A stretch of 64,000 nt of DNA from Rhineura floridana. Lineage: Eukaryota > Chordata > Lepidosauria > Squamata > Rhineuridae. A program made the translations under genes and the position numbers. Numbering within the stretch: position 1 is the first letter of the stretch; each line of letters begins with the position of its first letter. The notes beneath the pieces are model-generated. The model was given only the letters and a program-made list of their open reading frames with translations, was not told the DNA's origin and ran no database searches. The stretch is taken from NCBI RefSeq assembly GCF_030035675.1, contig NC_084480.1:251159981-251223980 (forward strand), given 5' to 3'. Positions 45,141-55,965 of the stretch are shown in pieces.

Positions 45141-47211
45141 TCAGCATCCTTTCCACATAATGGCTGATGCTAGATCACCAAGTGGTGACAGGTGGTGAGG
45201 AGATAGTCTAGCTGGGGCAGGCCCTAAGGTGGTCTTCACCTGCTTCCTTCTCTCCCCCCTGAAATCCTTCCCTGAAGCAGTTGGTGATAGATCACTCTAT
45301 TTTTCCCCAAGAAGCATGGAAGATGCTGGCACTCCTCAATCTCAATCCCAGTGAAGAAACTTCAAACTTGGATAAAGACAGAGATGAAGTGGAAGAAGAT
45401 CAACTCAATGAGTTCTATGGGTGGTCCCTGCCTTATTCTTGTGGGTAGCTGCACACGGAGGAGGTACGCCAATAGGAAAGCCTGAAGGAAGATCTTAAGT
45501 GTGGGCATACTCATTTCCTTATCAGCTCTGGGCCTCAATCAAATTTGTTTCAGTTGGTGTAAAGACCATGTTATTAGAATGTGTGTAGCACTGTACATGT
45601 GGGAAATTTGAATACCTAATTTATGCCAAGACCAATTTTTCAGCATTGGGGCTTAGCCCTGGAATAGGAAAAGTAATACTAAAGAAGCAAAGATATGTAG
45701 GTTAGAAGATGCACAGTGCATTTCCTTTCCTATCACCAATGAATTATCACAACTAGTCCCTATACATTAGGTTTCAGTCAACATGAGTCCCAGGTTGGTT
45801 TGAATTTCACTATTTGTATTTAAAACAAATAAATAAATTGAACAATGATCATGTGCATAGTGTCTTGTGTCCCAGAATACGGTTTAAAAAAGGGATCAAA
45901 TTTAACCCAAATGTAAATAATAAAAGTAATCAAGTCAGAAGATTTGGTTCTAAGAAGGGAAGTGTATAATGAAAAAAATATAAATGTTTATATATTGTGG
46001 AATTTATTTTGTTGTTGAATTTCTTGGGGCATTTCTTTGTGTTTTTTCACAGACACAAACAGAGGTTAAGGATCATGACCATGTTCTGGGGGTGTCGCTA
46101 AGAGGAATTTTACTCACTTTGTCATTTCAGGTTTTCCTTTTCAGGTTTCCATGGACACACACCTTTGCCTATGAGTGAAAAAAGATGAGTACACATCATT
46201 TCTCTCAGAGATGAGGACAGTTGTGAATGGTCAAATGTTTCCATGGAAACACCAATGTATTGGCATACTGTATTATCACACCCTTTTGTGAAGCTTCCCC
46301 ATCTCAGTAAACACAGACAAATGGGTGCATCCTCTGTGAAGCATACTGTAGTACAGGAAGTCTTTTCTTCAATAATGAATAGCCATTTTTCAACAATGAT
46401 GTAGCATGATCTAGAGGAAGTTAGGGGAAACCTATGTTTTATTAAAATTAATGGGATTTAAGTACATGGATAAACACTTGTGTCTCACTGAATTTAATAA
46501 AGCATTCCTCTCTGTCACAACGTAGGTCACTGCAGAAATCAGCAGCTGTATGTTTGTACATACTGCAAATGAGACATGCCATTATACCTTTTGAGGAATG
46601 TTCAGAATACACTCACATCTATGTTTTGGACACATTTGCCTTTCCTTTATATATATATTTCTTACCCCCCCACCAAAAAAATCTACAGTTCAGGGTCAGA
46701 CCATTCTTTTGTCAAGAACTATTAATTCATTACTTTGTCTTAGTTATTCCAAGAACTAACAATATTACAAAGTAACTTTGTGAAAGGATACTAAACGTGT
46801 CTCAAGCTTATATTATTTTATGAGTATCAATTCATAGAACGACACAAACAAACAGCAGCAGGGAAAGGGGGGAGACATGGGAACATATGCATTTGGCCAA
46901 TTTATTTAGTAAAAAATCCTACAACTTCATATATGGCTGACATTTATAGTCCAAAAGACTAAAAAAAAAGTATCCCTATAATCCTAATCATTGTTGGCAT
47001 TGTTACTTTCCCTATGCTAATTCCATCCATACATGGTAGAATTGCCACAAGACATCAATAACACAATCAATAAGATACTGGGCTACAAAATTACCCTTTC
47101 ACATCTGGTCATTTTATTGGATTATGTACAAGAATCTGAAATCAAGATAGTATATATTATTAGGTAATATAATCATCTGGACCAAAACAGGCTTGCTTCT
47201 AAATTCACATG
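45141..47211. other. No recognisable feature
   Basis: No transposon ends or credible exons seen; short frames are chance. Confidence 0.5.
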
Positions 47212-47636
47212 TAGGGTTGCAGGAGAAATTTATTTCAGTTCACATTTAAAAGTGAATCTACCTCATATTCACTTTCTGAAACAATATGAGAACGAAAATG
47301 CAGCCATCCTTCAAAATTCGCTCTTCTCTGAATTTTGCAACATAGTTCTTCAGCCAAATAATATACACAAATGTATATACTGGAGTAACGTGCACATAAC
47401 AATGCATATATTAGTGAAAATAGCATATAGTATGTTCAGGAAAACTGCTGTGCAAAAATCTGTATATTAGGGAAATATTCATACAAAAATGTGTAGGACA
47501 AATTCACATGAAAATATTGATGAATTTTCATGAGGACTTAAAAAAAATAGCAAACTGATATGAAGATACGGAGAATTTAAGATTGGAAAAATGAGAAACA
47601 GAGAGACACTGAAATTGATAGATTTGCACATCCCTA
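47212..47636. mobile_element. TAGGGATG-family hAT-like MITE
   Basis: TAGGGTTGCAGGAG on the left and the inverted right end TAGGGATGTGCAAATC. The flanks TTCACATG and TACATATG agree at six of eight bases. The interior (TTCATGAGGACTT, AAATTCACATGAAAATATTG) is the inverse of the interior of 13600-14485, so they are the same family. Confidence 0.5.
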
Positions 47637-48929
47637 TACATATGTACAGTAGAGTTTTCCTTTAATTTCATTTCTTTTCCTTGTGTTTTTCAGTGTCTGC
47701 AACTGTAATTGAACTTCCTAAGAGCAATGTGTGGCTTGAAAACCACGTTTAGCCATATTTAATAGTATAAAGGACCCAGGCTAGTTTGTATTCCTAATCG
47801 CTCTCTGGTACTTTTCTTTTTCAAAAAAATAATAATACAGCAGTCATGATGAGCTGCTGCTTTTCCTTTAGCAGGGCTGCTATGCATGGCTGGGCTCATC
47901 TGTCTACTGTTCAGATTTTTACATTTATTCCCTCCTTCTGCTTAGCTTTGCCTCCAAGTTTCACATCTAATTTATGTCTAGATAGCTCTCAGTCCCCAAA
48001 GCTGCCTGAGAACAAGAAAAGATGATACAGTGCTATTAGTGCATTAGTATATAATAAAAGGCAGGTTACAGTGTAAAAGTAATCCTCATTGATCGAAGCC
48101 TTCAATGACATAAAGCAGGGACTGTTATTCTTCCAGCAGAAAGCAGACAGACTCTTTCCCCTACGGACAGAGACCAGTTCAACAGCTGCTTTTCCATCTT
48201 CATTCAGAACATGGAGACTGTTTCCATCTGGGAGGGCTAAGTGCCATTACAAATCCAGATTGTTGGCCATGCGTCCTTCCACTCCAGGAAAAGAAAGAGA
48301 GGGAGAGAAAAAAATACACCTGATGCCTATGTTTTCCGTGCAGTATGAATTGCAGGCAACCACGGCAAGCTCTCCTTTTTCTGCTACAATACAATGCTAA
48401 CAGATGTCAAGGGTACATGAAATCTTCCATGTCTCTGCTCTACACTGCAAGTATGTTATGGCAAAGAGGTATACACCTCCAGTTTTCTGGCAAAGAGAAA
48501 CAGGTGGGGAGGCAACTCATGTGTTACTTACTTCTGGGTAGCATCACCATGACCACCTCTTTTTAAAGTGCCTAGTTCTATGTGAGGAAGACACTGAGAC
48601 TTGTGGGGAGTTTAATAATACAAGAGGGAACACAGTATTAGCAAAACTCTTACCTATTTAGAAGGCGTTGAAGTCCAAATTGTAATTTCCTAATACGTCT
48701 CTTTGCTGGGAGTATGGGTCAGTAGCGAGGTTAGATCCTGTACCTAGGCAAAAACTTAAGAGTTCAAATTAAAATAACAGATTTGTTGAAATCAGTACAA
48801 GGGAATGGAAGAAATATGAAGCTGTGTTAACACCCCCCGAACAATAGCATATATTTACTAACTGCACTGTACAATATCCAGTAGCAATTAGTATGGCAGA
48901 TAACGCCGCTCACCTGAAGTCCTGGCACC
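47637..48929. other. No supported gene upstream of the KRTCAP3-like block
   Basis: A 103-codon frame at 48089-48400 lacks a recognisable motif. It could hide a non-coding exon but nothing in the sequence shows it. Confidence 0.5.
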
Positions 48930-49213
48930 AGAGTCACTTTGGTTTGCCGAGAGGGAGAGGAGGGAGGTGATGGTGAGATCAGCATGGAATAAAAGCCCTT
49001 GGACTCCACATGCGCGACTCAACGGGCCCCTGAAGAGCAATGCTGAGCTCCGAGAGGTCGTGGGGCGAGGAAGGGCAGCCGCCACGGGGGGGATTCCCAA
49101 GCCTCCTTCGTGCCTTGGTCTAGTGTCGCCCTGGGGAGCCCCTCCTCCCCTTGGGGGCTTTCCTTGCCTCCCATGGTGCGGCAGTCCTCACTAGCCTCCC
49201 TCCCTCCCTGCAG
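48930..49213 (+). promoter_or_regulatory. GC- and CpG-rich 5' flank with 3' splice site of the KRTCAP3-like block
   Basis: This stretch is much richer in G+C and CpG than the AT-rich surroundings (CpGs cluster around 49010-49090). It ends in a run of TCCC repeats and CTGCAG, a good polypyrimidine tract plus acceptor. It could be a CpG-island promoter with a first exon and intron 1, or an intron carried along in an incompletely spliced retrocopy. No clear TATA box or phase-compatible donor was found. Confidence 0.5.
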
Positions 49214-49896
49214 AGGCAGGCCGCAGATCCCAGCAGCTAGCTCGCAGTGGCATCTCGCTGGTGGTCCTGGGCCACTTGACCTTGGTGGTGGGGGCCATCA
49301 TCCATGGCACCCTCCTGCACCACGTGGCCCGGCCCACACACACCATCACCTTGGAGTATGCCGTGGCTAATGTCATTGCGGTGGCTTCTGGGCTCTTGAG
49401 CGTTGCTGCAGGCATCCTGGTGATCCTGGTGTCCTGGAGCTTCTCCCACCGTTACCTGCCTTGGATCCTGGTTATTATCACCCTGGCAAATGTCCTGATG
49501 TCAGCAGCCTGCTGCGTGGGGCTGGTACTTGCCATCTCCCTCACTGTTGTCAATGGTGGCCGTCATCTTTTTACCGGTTGCAACAGTTCTGCCCTTCCAG
49601 CTGATGCCCACACTGTGACAACAAACGAATGCCCTTTTGACACTACCTGCATCTATGGCACAGCACTGGTCCTCTGGCTTCCTTCCTTGTTGATGGCAGC
49701 AGTGGAAGCCGGTTTCTCTGCCTGGTGTTGCACAGCCTCCCTCTCTCTCTGTGGAATTGGCCCCTCTTCAGCCTCCTACAAAGTGGCCCTGCTTCAGGCA
49801 GCTGCCCCACAGGAGGTGGCTGCAGAGGAAGGCTCTGAAGGGGACCCTCACCACCAACCTCTGGTTGAAATGGATGAGGAAGAGTGCTGCCTTTGA
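49214..49896 (+). CDS. KRTCAP3: KRTCAP3-like four-span membrane protein, single uninterrupted coding block (retrocopy or fused-exon gene)
   Basis: About 227 codons without a stop, ending in TGA. The reading resembles keratinocyte-associated protein 3 from the first membrane segment to the end, judged from memory of the human protein: GHLTLVVGAIIHGTLLHHV, EYAVANVIAVASGLLSV, LAISLTVVNGGR, NECPFD and TALVLWLPSLLMAAVEAGFS all have close counterparts. Four hydrophobic spans are visible (about 49249-49315, 49351-49434, 49462-49554 and 49654-49740). Between spans 3 and 4 lies a loop with an NSS glycosylation sequon and the CPFD motif, and the tail is acidic. Related TMEM54/KRTCAP3 proteins are integral membrane proteins of poorly known function in epithelia. 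No in-frame ATG precedes the homology; an in-frame TAG lies at 49192. A pyrimidine tract ending in CAG at 49213 looks like a 3' splice site, so an upstream exon would supply the N-terminus; I could not find one in a matching phase. The mammalian gene is multi-exonic as I recall, so an intronless block suggests a retrocopy, but no poly(A) tail or target duplication is visible. Family call firm; gene versus retrocopy open. Confidence 0.5.
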
Positions 49897-50017
49897 GGGT
49901 GGAGGGAAGAGAGCGACCCACTTTTGCTGCTAGACTGTCCTTCATGTTCTTGAATGGACAGATGGGCTTGTGTTCAAGGTGCAGAGCTGGCCAGGCAGGA
50001 ATCTCCCCCAAATTGTT

Positions 50018-50112
50018 TTTTTTTAAGTGTTTTTAAATTTGTATATTTGTTTTTAATTGTAAACTGCCCAGAGAGCTTCGGCTATGAGGCGGTATACAAA
50101 TGTAAACAACAA
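50018..50112 (+). mobile_element. L2-like LINE 3' tail
   Basis: TTGTAAACTGCCCAGAGAGC and TTCGGCTATGAGGCGGTATA, ending in AACAACAACAAC. It lies about 120 bp after the KRTCAP3-like stop and hides any poly(A) that might have been there. Confidence 0.5.
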
Positions 50113-50116
50113 CAAC

Positions 50117-51031
50117 GAATCATAGAATCATAGAATTGGAAGGGGCCTAGAAGGCCATCAGGTCCAACCCCTGTTCAATGCAGGAATCCAGCTTAAACCT
50201 GGCAGATGGCTGTCCAGCTGCCTCTTGAATGCCTCCAGTGTTGGAGAGCCCACCACCTCCCTGAGTAATTGGTTCCACTGTCATACCACTCTAACAGTTA
50301 GGAAGTTTCTTCCTCATGTTCAGTCAAAATCTAGCTTCCTGCAATTTGAGCCCATTATTCCATATCCTGTACTCTGGGATGATCGAGAAGTGATCCTGGC
50401 CCTCCTCTGTGTGATAACCTTTCAAATACTTGAACAGTGCTATCATATCTCCCCTCAGTCTTCGCTTCTCAAGGCTAAGCATGCCCAGTTCTTTCAGACT
50501 CTTTTCATAGGGCTTTGTTTCCAGTCCCCTAATCACCCTTTCTGCTCTCTGAACCTGTTCCAGTTTGTCTGCATCTCTCTTAAAGTGTGGTGACCAGAAC
50601 TGGATGCATTACGTGAGGTGAGGTCTAACCAGTGCTGAATAGAGAGGAACTAATACTTCAAACAATTTGGAAACAATATTTCTGTTAATGCAGCCTAAAA
50701 TAGCATTTGCCTTTTTGCAGCCACATTGCCTTGTTGGCTCATATTGAGTTTGTGATCAACAATTCCAAGATCCTTCTTGCATGCAGTATTGCTGAGCCGA
50801 ATATCCCCCATCTTATAACTGTGCATTTGGTTTTGTTTTCCTGGGTGTAGAACTTTGCATTTATCCCTGTTAAATTTCATTGTTATTTTCAGCCCAATGC
50901 TCCATGCGATTAAGATCCCTTTGAATGTTGTTTCTGCCAGCCAGGGTATGAGCTACCCATCCAATTTTGTATCATCTGCAGATGTGCTACATGTTTCTGC
51001 ACCTCCTCATCCAAGTCATTAATAAATGCAC
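50117..51031 (-). mobile_element. CR1 LINE 3' end
   Basis: Starts (inverted) with the CR1 3' end (ATCATAGAATCATAGAATTG, GGAAGGGGCCTAGAAGGCCA). The minus strand reads RGLETKPYEKSLKELGMLSL, EKRRLRGDMIALFKYLKGYH and MKFNRDKCKVLHPGKQNQMH with frame changes, the RT thumb and C-terminus also seen in the CR1 at 17470. 5'-truncated. Confidence 0.5.
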
Positions 51032-52931
51032 TAGGGGGAGTGCCAGATTGGCTCTGCCAGTGTATTTGCACCATACCAACCTCACCACCACCTTGCCCCT
51101 CCTCCCAGTAAACTGCAGCAACTTTGGTGGAGGGAAGTCAGTTAATCAGTACTGGCCCATCAACAACTACTGCAGGATCAGCTGTGCCAAAGTGTGGAAC
51201 CAACCAATTGGAGCAGTGACTATAGTCTTCCTGGGATGCTACATAGATAGGATGTGGGAAGATCAGCCATATAGCACCTGTAAGTGCGGGTGAGTGGGAG
51301 AAATCTTCTCTTGGTTTTCTGCTAGATTGGTTTCACTAAAATTGACACAGAATGACCAAGTCATAGACCAATACATGATTGAAACAACAAGTTGCTAATA
51401 TAGTACAGGTACAGTTCAAATTACAAACATGTTATAGATTTGCATACAGTAAACAATAAGAGGCCTGTATGTCAATAGGAATGAATACACACAAACAATC
51501 CCAAACTATGTCTCAGTAAAGTTAAAGTTATAAAACCTGAATATAAACAGGAATAATAAACAGTCCATTCTGTTATATCAGTTGAATGAAATGGTAGAGT
51601 TAATTAATTTAATGAAAACTCTGGAATGTATTTTTGTTTCTGTGCTTCTTCAGAGACTACTGTAATGGATGGCAGCCAAGGTTCACAGCTGTACTAAAAA
51701 CAATGACAAACAAAAGAACTGTGATTAACAAAAAACTGAAAACCATGGCCAGTAAGAGTCGATGTTGTTAATTTTACCTGTAGACTTCCAAAAATGCAAA
51801 GCAAAAAAAAAACTTCTCCAAGGAACTGATTATCTCTGAAATTATAAAGTAAGAAGCAAGAATTATTATGTCAAGTAAAAATACTGCTGTAGGGAGAACC
51901 TGTAGGAGTTCTCTTCTTGCCAGTATGTCAAACACCTCTAAAAAATAAGTCCTGGAATTCCAAGGGAGGGAACCAAAGGCTGCTCATGGAAAAATGCCAG
52001 CCATAACTGTATATGTGAAGAGATCAAGGTCACCTGGCATTAATCATATGTGATATTGAAAGAGACAGAATACTATCACAATTAAATCAAATAAGAATTA
52101 TACCAGAACCTATTGAAAAATAGGCCCAAATGATATCAGGGCTAATTTACAGAAAAACAGACAAATCTATTTTGTCATTCAAACCCCAAGGTGACAAGGG
52201 CTTTAATTTATGGATGCAAAATGCTTCTGTTTTAACCAATAAATCAGTTGGAGAAATATGTTTAATACATATTCCAATGTAAAAAAAACCTTAACGAATC
52301 CAGGGAATTTTACTTGTCAAACTAGTGACAGAAGGTCCAGATAGATTAGCCTTCAAACACGCGAGCTATGACTAAAATGACTGAGTTCACCATTATTTCA
52401 TACCAATGTTTTCTGGGAGGGAAAATAAATATCAAGTATCTATTTTTTAGTTTTTGTGTGTGTTTTCATTATTATAGCTCCATATCAAGCATCTAGAGCT
52501 GTGGCTAGGCATCTTTAAAAATATAAAGATAGTGACAGCATTGTTTGCTGATTTTAATGTATTACATTACTTCAACTGTATGTGTGTGCATGTGTATCTG
52601 CGTAGACATTAATCATCAGTGACACCTGTCATTTATGTGAAGCATTTTACTATTCTTTTTGGATTCGGTTGATTCAGTTTGTTAGCTTGGTACTCCCATA
52701 GGAAACATATCTTTGCTTTGTATTAATCTCTTAATACATTTTTCCCATGAAACTATTTTCCTGGCAGATTTGGATGTAATGTCTTCTGCATGCAGCACCA
52801 CAGAAAAGCCCTTACCCATGGCAGTGCTTCTTCTGGCTGCTATAAAAGGTCCTTAACCCATGTGCCGGCCCATGAATGTGCAGCATCTGCATGTTTTACA
52901 GTTGTATCTAAGATTTTGTATTATATTATAT
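51032..52931. other. No recognisable gene
   Basis: 51040-51300 is less AT-rich and has a 108-codon frame (50967-51293) beginning inside the CR1, so it is not a gene as drawn. The rest is AT-rich and unassigned. Confidence 0.5.
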
Positions 52932-53076
52932 GGTAGTGGGCTGTCTGACACTGGAGATATTCAAGAGGCAGCTGAACAGCCACCTGTCAGGTATACTTTA
53001 ACTTAGATTCCTGCACTAACCAGGGGGTTGACCCAATGGCCTTATAGGCCCTTCCAACTCCACTATTCTATGATTT
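52932..53076 (+). mobile_element. CR1 LINE extreme 3' end
   Basis: GACACTGGAGATATTCAAGA (LEIFKRQL reading), GGGGGTTGACCCAATGGCCT and CCACTATTCTATGAT, the CR1 end. Confidence 0.5.
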
Positions 53077-53222
53077 CCTCTTATTATAATTGCTTTAAGC
53101 TTTGTATGGTATAGATATTCTTTTAAGTATTGGCATATATTCTTTGTTATTTTCTATGCTGTAAACCCCCTGGGGTCTTTTGTTGAAGGGTGGTTGGTAC
53201 ACAAACAAACAAGCAAACAAAC
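53077..53222 (+). mobile_element. L2-like LINE 3' tail with AAAC repeats
   Basis: CTGTAAACCCCCTGGGGTCT, TTGAAGGGTGGTTGGTACAC and ACAAACAAACAAGCAAACAA, an L2-type end following directly on the CR1 end. Confidence 0.5.
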
Positions 53223-53667
53223 AGTTTGCACTGCACACCCATGCTCTACCATGCAGGCTGTACACATGTCCTGGCTGGTGCACAGGAAATGAACATTTTA
53301 AACATTACAGTAGCCATATGAAGTGTCACTAGAGGTGAGTGTTTTTCTGTGGCGCTGCTTGTAGGAGGCATTGTATCAGCTAGGGATGTGCATTGACCAC
53401 AACATTCAGTTTGGACTCCAGTTTGGTGCTGGATGAAACAGCCTGATTTGGCTCAGACCAAATTGGAGGCTGTCTAATTTGGCTTGGGAGTCTGCTTCAT
53501 TCCCCCCACCCCCATTTACTATTGAGAAATCAAAAAATGGCTATAACCTTTCCCCCTTTTGACAGAAGTAGGTTAAATTTGCAAGCACAGTAGCCCCTAC
53601 AGAACTGAATTAAGCCTGCCAAAGTATGGGCAAATAAATTGAGACTCTTTTGTGCCAGATAAACTTA
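53223..53667. other. MITE-like fragment
   Basis: TAGGGATGTGCATTGACC at 53383 is a TAGGGATG-type terminus. TTTGGACTCCAGTTTGG and AATTTGGCTTGGGA follow, without a second end. Confidence 0.5.
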
Positions 53668-54261
53668 GGCTACTTTCACACATGGGGCTAATAGCGCTAG
53701 TTTAACGGATTAAAAAAGTAGCGCTTCGTTCTGGATTTCAAAAATCCCTTTCACACTGCAGTACCAATTTAGCGGCATTTCACGCAATGGTCTTTCACAC
53801 AGTACTCTCACCTACCGCGGCCGTTAGAAGACTGCTTCTTTTCCCGCCTTTTCTATTCAAAAACTCTGCTAGTTTCTTCTGTGTATGGGGGGGTTGAAAG
53901 AGGCATGATCGTGATCAGCTGAGAGGCACGGCAGCGCAGCAGCAGAGGCTGTGGTAAGGGCGGGAATGCACTGCATGCTGGGATGGCTGCTTGTAAGGGC
54001 GGGAATGCACTGCATGCTGGGATGCCTGTGACGTGAGCAGCGGCAGCTAGCGCAAAACTCCTGCAATCTTCCGTGTCCCCGGCCTTGCTATCGGAATATT
54101 TCAGGTATCATTTATTGCAGAATTTAGCATTAAACTTCCACTACATTCCACCAGAATTCCGGAGCTACCCATTATGTCGTGTGAAAGCTCAAATTTTAAG
54201 CGCAATATAACAGGAAATAAATCGTCAGAATAAAGGAATAAAGTGCAGTGTGAAAGCACCC
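53668..54261. mobile_element. Harbinger-like MITE with TTA target duplication
   Basis: GGCTACTTTCACACA on the left pairs with TGTGAAAGCACCC on the right, and TTA stands on both sides. The inner regions carry AATAGCGCTAG and AGCGCAATATAA. It is relatively CpG-rich. A 39-bp direct duplication lies inside (53954-54024). PIF/Harbinger elements make 3-bp TTA/TAA duplications, which fits; other superfamilies with short duplications are possible. Confidence 0.5.
53954..54024. repeat. 39-bp direct duplication inside the Harbinger-like MITE
   Basis: GTAAGGGCGGGAATGCACTG recurs 39 bp later, followed both times by CATGCTGGGATG. Confidence 0.5.
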
Positions 54262-54639
54262 TTAGAGACATATGTTTTGTTCTTGCAAGCTACTCTTTCC
54301 CAAATTGGAAAGTACTGGTAAAATCATTCCCTCTGATTACAACCTCGTCAGTCAGTCTGTCTTAAAGGAGCTCTTCCTTCATGCCTTCTCCCAGCTCAAA
54401 TGTTTGCTCTCTTGTTCCCCATCAGCCCACACTAGTACTATGACAAGGTTAGATACATCACTTTTGATTTCAGCAGATACTTGTCTGCAGAATCTTTCTG
54501 ATGTGCGGATTGCCTAGGTGCCCCAATGTGCTTCAGGGATCCCTGCTTCAGTTCATGCCCACCTCAAAGAGATCCTGCTTTGTCCCTGACAATTCAAATT
54601 AACTCCTATGAATCCTGCTTCAACTTGGGCACAGCCCAA

Positions 54640-54816
54640 TTATGAACATAGGAAGCTCCCTTAAACTGAGTCAGACTATTGGTCCAATATTATTTGTACT
54701 AGCTCAATATTATTTCCAGGAGGCTTTCCCAGTCCTACCTGGAGATGCCAGGGAGTAAACATGGTGTGTTACTCATGCAAAGTAGATGATCTTCGATTGA
54801 GCTACAATCCTTACAC
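54640..54816 (-). mobile_element. tRNA-Ala-derived SINE, degraded
   Basis: ATAGGAAGCTCCCTTAAACT, GAGTCAGACTATTGGTCC, CCTGGAGATGCCAGGG and GAGCTACAATCC keep the order of the 57559 copy. Confidence 0.5.
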
Positions 54817-54876
54817 GATATCACCACTTTGTTCTAAAATATTTATTGAATATAAGCCTGTCTGGCTTATCTTCAA

Positions 54877-55440
54877 CAGAGCTTGGAAGATTACTTTTAA
54901 AAAGTAATAAATTACAGTTACAGTTACATGGCCCAAAAAAGTAGTAATTACCATTACAATTGCAATTGCTCTGAAAGTAACTGATTACTTTACTTTTCCT
55001 CCAAAGTAATCACTGCAATTACATTTCAGTTACTTTAAAAAAAACCCGCCTACAAGGTGCTGGCCTTGGCTGCTGCACATCTAAGTAGCCTAAAACAACA
55101 TTAAAAATAAACACACACATACAGAGGTAGTAGAATAATTATTTTTATTCATAAGATAGTAATGGTGGTCTCCCCGCTGGTAAGGGTGGTGGGGAGGGAG
55201 GCAGAGGCCACTACTCAGATCTTTGCACATCAAACCAAGTACAACCCCCCCACTCAGCCAGCCAGCATAATCTCTCTCACTTAATCACCTCCCAGACCCT
55301 GCCCTGCCACCAACTAAGGGACACTCACTCAAGCAAACATTTTCCCCTGAGATGCAAAAAAGTTAAAATACTGCAAATGCAGCACAGTAGCCAGAGAGGG
55401 TGGTGGGGGCCACTTTGTGTGCCAAGTGCAAACACAGTAT

Positions 55441-55503
<63 letters not shown>

Positions 55504-55957
55504 GTCATCTTTCACCTCCACAGTTCTTTATCTCCATTCTGCTGCTGCCTCCTTCTCCTCCTTTATCCATGTTCTTGACATCTGGATCCTTTTTCCCTCC
55601 ACTCCATTCTTCACCATCACTATCCATTTTTTAAAATGTTTTCTCCACTCCACTCCGTCTCACTCTCCGCCTCCTCCCCATCCACAGAGCATGAGGAAAG
55701 AGCGACACTGCACAGAAGCCCAGTTTGAGGCACATGATTTTCATCCACAAATCAGAGGAGCAGACTTCCCCTTCTCCCCCCCCAAAAAAGTAATGCCCAA
55801 AAGTAATTCTGGAAATGTTACAATTACTCCACAAAAGTAGTGAAATTACTCCTAGTTCTATTACAATCAAAATGTAAAGGAATTACCCACTCGTTACTCA
55901 AAAAAGTAATGAATTACAAGTAATTCGTTACTTGTAACTAGTTACTTCCAAGCTCTG
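54877..55957. mobile_element. Non-autonomous hAT with exact 8-bp target duplication
   Basis: CAGAGCTTGGAAG on the left mirrors CTTCCAAGCTCTG on the right. ATCTTCAA flanks both ends (54869-54876 and 55958-55965). Sub-terminal regions are rich in GTAATTAC/AGTTACTTT blocks. The centre is C-rich with a CT then AC microsatellite (about 55441-55500). Open frames in it are repeat artefacts. Confidence 0.5.
55439..55500. repeat. CT then AC dinucleotide microsatellite
   Basis: About ten CT followed by about twenty AC units, within the hAT. Confidence 0.5.
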
Positions 55958-55965
55958 ATCTTCAA

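Noticed and set aside
50967-51293. 108-codon frame after the KRTCAP3-like gene
   Set aside because: Starts antisense inside the CR1 3' part and continues into unassigned DNA; no motif.
55400-55840. 146-codon frame with a run of His-Thr
   Set aside because: It is translated CT/AC microsatellite inside a hAT element.
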